Shown here piece after piece: positions 4,859 to 6,044 of a stretch of DNA of 6,044 nt; within the stretch, counting starts at the first letter, position 1, and every line of letters begins with the position of its first letter. Source of the stretch: Nanobdellota archaeon (GTDB taxonomy: Archaea; Nanobdellota; Nanobdellia; Woesearchaeales; CG1-02-33-12); assembly GCA_018901315.1 (NCBI GenBank), contig JAHIFA010000031.1:1-6044 (forward strand). The letters are read 5' to 3'. A program made the position numbers and the translations under genes. The notes beneath the pieces are model-generated. The model did not search any database, had not been told where the DNA came from, and saw nothing but the letters and a program-made list of their open reading frames with translations.

Positions 4859-5802
4859 CAAGAATACCTGGAACTGAAAATATTGAAATAAAGGAAAAGT
4901 TTGAAGAGAGATACAGGGCCCTTTTGGGAAATGATTACAAAAAATTCATAGAAGCATCCCTTTCATTCATGAGAAAAAGCATAAGAGTCAATACCTTAAA
5001 AATAACAGTTGATGAGCTTAAGAAAAGACTAGAGAAGGAATGGAAACTTACTCAAATTCCATGGTGCAAGCAGGGCTTTTTCATAGAGCATAAAAAAGGA
5101 TTAAGAAGGGATATTGGAAACCTTATTGAGCACAGCTTAGGTTATTTTTATGTTCAGGAAGCAGCTTCAATGATTCCAGCTGTTGTTTTAAATCCAAAGC
5201 CAGATGATACTGTCCTTGATATGTGCTCTGCTCCTGGCTCAAAAACAACTCAGCTTGCTGCGATTATGCAAAACAAAGGCGTTTTAATTTCAAATGATTC
5301 TGATTACAAGAGAATGGCTCCACTGAGCTTTAATATTCAGAGAACAGGAGCAACAAATACATTGGTTACATTAATGGAAGGCAGATTCTTTAAAATGCCT
5401 TTTGACAAAATATTATTAGATGCTCCCTGCTCTGGAACAGGAACAATAAGAAAGAGCTTAAAGACATTGAAGATGTGGAATCCAAATATGGTTAAAAGAA
5501 TTGCAGGAACACAGAGGCAGTTGATAGATGTTGCATTTAACTGTTTAAAGCCAAATGGAATAATTACTTACTCAACCTGCACTTTGGAGCCAGAGGAGAA
5601 TGAAGCAATAATTAATTTCCTGTTAAACAAATATGAAAATGCAAAGCTTGAGAAAATTAATTTAAATATAAAGCACGGCCCAGCAGTAAAAGAGTTCAAT
5701 GGCCAGCAATACAGCAAAGAAATTGAAAAATGCTTAAGGATTTGGCCCCAGGACAATGATACGTGCGGTTTCTTTGTTGCAAAGATTATAAAGATAGAAT
5801 GA
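4855..5802 (+). CDS. RsmB/NSUN-family RNA cytosine-C5 methyltransferase (archaeal Trm4/NSUN6-like)
   Basis: This 315-residue SAM-dependent enzyme should form 5-methylcytosine in tRNA (archaeal Trm4 type, commonly positions 48/49) or possibly rRNA. The N-terminal part (about 1-100) includes the family motif SIRVNTLK (42-49). The Rossmann core follows: motif I VLDMCSAPGSKTTQL (120-134), ISNDSD (145-150), motif IV LLDAPCSGTG (187-196) with C192 for product release, and motif VI YSTCTLEPEENE (239-250) with the nucleophile C242. The C-terminus RIWPQDNDTCGFFVAKI (295-311) is the usual closing strand pair. There is no PUA domain, so it matches the short archaeal form. The ATG at 4855 overlaps the elp3 stop as ATGA, and no Shine-Dalgarno site is visible, which points to coupled translation. 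The operon pairs two tRNA-modification enzymes. The exact target base is inferred from the family, not visible in the sequence. Confidence 0.93.
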   Translation: MTRIPGTENIEIKEKFEERYRALLGNDYKKFIEASLSFMRKSIRVNTLKITVDELKKRLEKEWKLTQIPWCKQGFFIEHKKGLRRDIGNLIEHSLGYFYVQEAASMIPAVVLNPKPDDTVLDMCSAPGSKTTQLAAIMQNKGVLISNDSDYKRMAPLSFNIQRTGATNTLVTLMEGRFFKMPFDKILLDAPCSGTGTIRKSLKTLKMWNPNMVKRIAGTQRQLIDVAFNCLKPNGIITYSTCTLEPEENEAIINFLLNKYENAKLEKINLNIKHGPAVKEFNGQQYSKEIEKCLRIWPQDNDTCGFFVAKIIKIE

Positions 5803-5812
5803 AACAAAAACC

Positions 5813-5820
5813 TTATATAA
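5813..5820 (+). promoter_or_regulatory. TATA box of the last gene
   Basis: TTATATAA begins 10 bases after the methyltransferase stop and is centred about 26 bases before the ATG at 5842. It predicts a separate leaderless transcript rather than continuation of the elp3 operon. Confidence 0.65.
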
Positions 5821-5841
5821 TTTAAAATTCTGTTTCAGATT

Positions 5842-6044
5842 ATGTTTTATAATCAAACTAAAAAATTAATGATTGAACACAAAAAAATAGTGAATGGAGC
5901 TTATAATGAACTTGGTCCATCAGAACTTGAGGTAATGATATCTAAAAATACTAAAGAAGATGCTTTTGATTACATTATTGCCCGTGAATTCTCTCGTGAT
6001 GAATTTATGAAGCAGCACTATTTAAGCAAGATGAGAAAAGTTCT
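5842..6044 (+). CDS. Unrecognised protein, 5' part only (67 full codons in window)
   Basis: A frame opens at the ATG predicted by the leaderless promoter at 5813-5820 and is still open at the window edge. The visible N-terminus begins MFYNQTKKLMIEHKK and has polar, helix-prone sequence: helices are likely at about residues 4-22, 26-33, 36-48 and 51-66. Basic and acidic residues alternate, and there is no signal peptide, TM segment or Cys. The PSELEVMISKNTKEDAFDYI stretch does not match a family I can name. With the C-terminal part missing no function is proposed. It lies 39 bases after the methyltransferase but seems transcribed on its own. Confidence 0.7.
   Translation, partial: MFYNQTKKLMIEHKKIVNGAYNELGPSELEVMISKNTKEDAFDYIIAREFSRDEFMKQHYLSKMRKV

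Noticed and set aside
1..6044. CRISPR array, tRNA or rRNA genes, toxin-antitoxin or defence module
   Set aside because: No regularly spaced repeats, tRNA-like cloverleaf or rRNA segment was seen. The small membrane-protein pair has no recognised toxin or antitoxin motif.

Overview
The window looks like chromosomal DNA of an AT-rich archaeon. The signs are TATA/BRE-type promoters about 25-28 bases upstream of start codons with no Shine-Dalgarno site (leaderless mRNAs), an archaeal-type Elp3, an archaeal RsmB/NSUN-type RNA m5C methyltransferase next to it, and a methanogen-type Na+/Ca2+ exchanger. Small genes, tight spacing and several small unrecognised proteins fit a DPANN-like lineage (Pacearchaeota/Woesearchaeota type), but that placement is an inference.

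Left part (1-1280): a long three-segment hairpin (41-117) resembles the right end of an IS200/IS605-family element or its omega-RNA scaffold. Next is a 47-codon gene stub encoding only the N-terminal domain of a P-type (Ca2+-type) cation ATPase. It has its own TATA box and Shine-Dalgarno site. Eight bases after its stop a complete 10-TM CaCA-family Na+/Ca2+ exchanger begins. The arrangement looks like a calcium-export operon whose first gene lost almost its entire body.

Middle (1281-3151): a leaderless HAD-family phosphatase of the 5'(3')-deoxyribonucleotidase type converges on a leaderless, unrecognised 137-residue soluble protein. To their right is a two-gene minus-strand unit of small membrane proteins: a 30-residue single-TM peptide whose stop overlaps, as ATGA, the start of an 83-residue protein with two TM helices and a charged helical tail. 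The region before it holds an orphan plus-strand promoter that nearly duplicates the elp3 promoter. The divergent gap 3008-3151 contains inverted repeats.

Right part (3152-6044): a leaderless two-gene operon encodes Elp3 (radical SAM plus GNAT, wobble-uridine modification) and a tRNA/rRNA cytosine-C5 methyltransferase, joined by a 4-base ATGA overlap, so both products probably act on tRNA. Ten bases after it a new TATA box starts another leaderless gene, unrecognised and cut by the window end.

No complete novel defence or mobile system is visible. The most unusual items are the ATPase stub, the IS605-like hairpin, the overlapping small membrane-protein pair and the orphan promoter copy.
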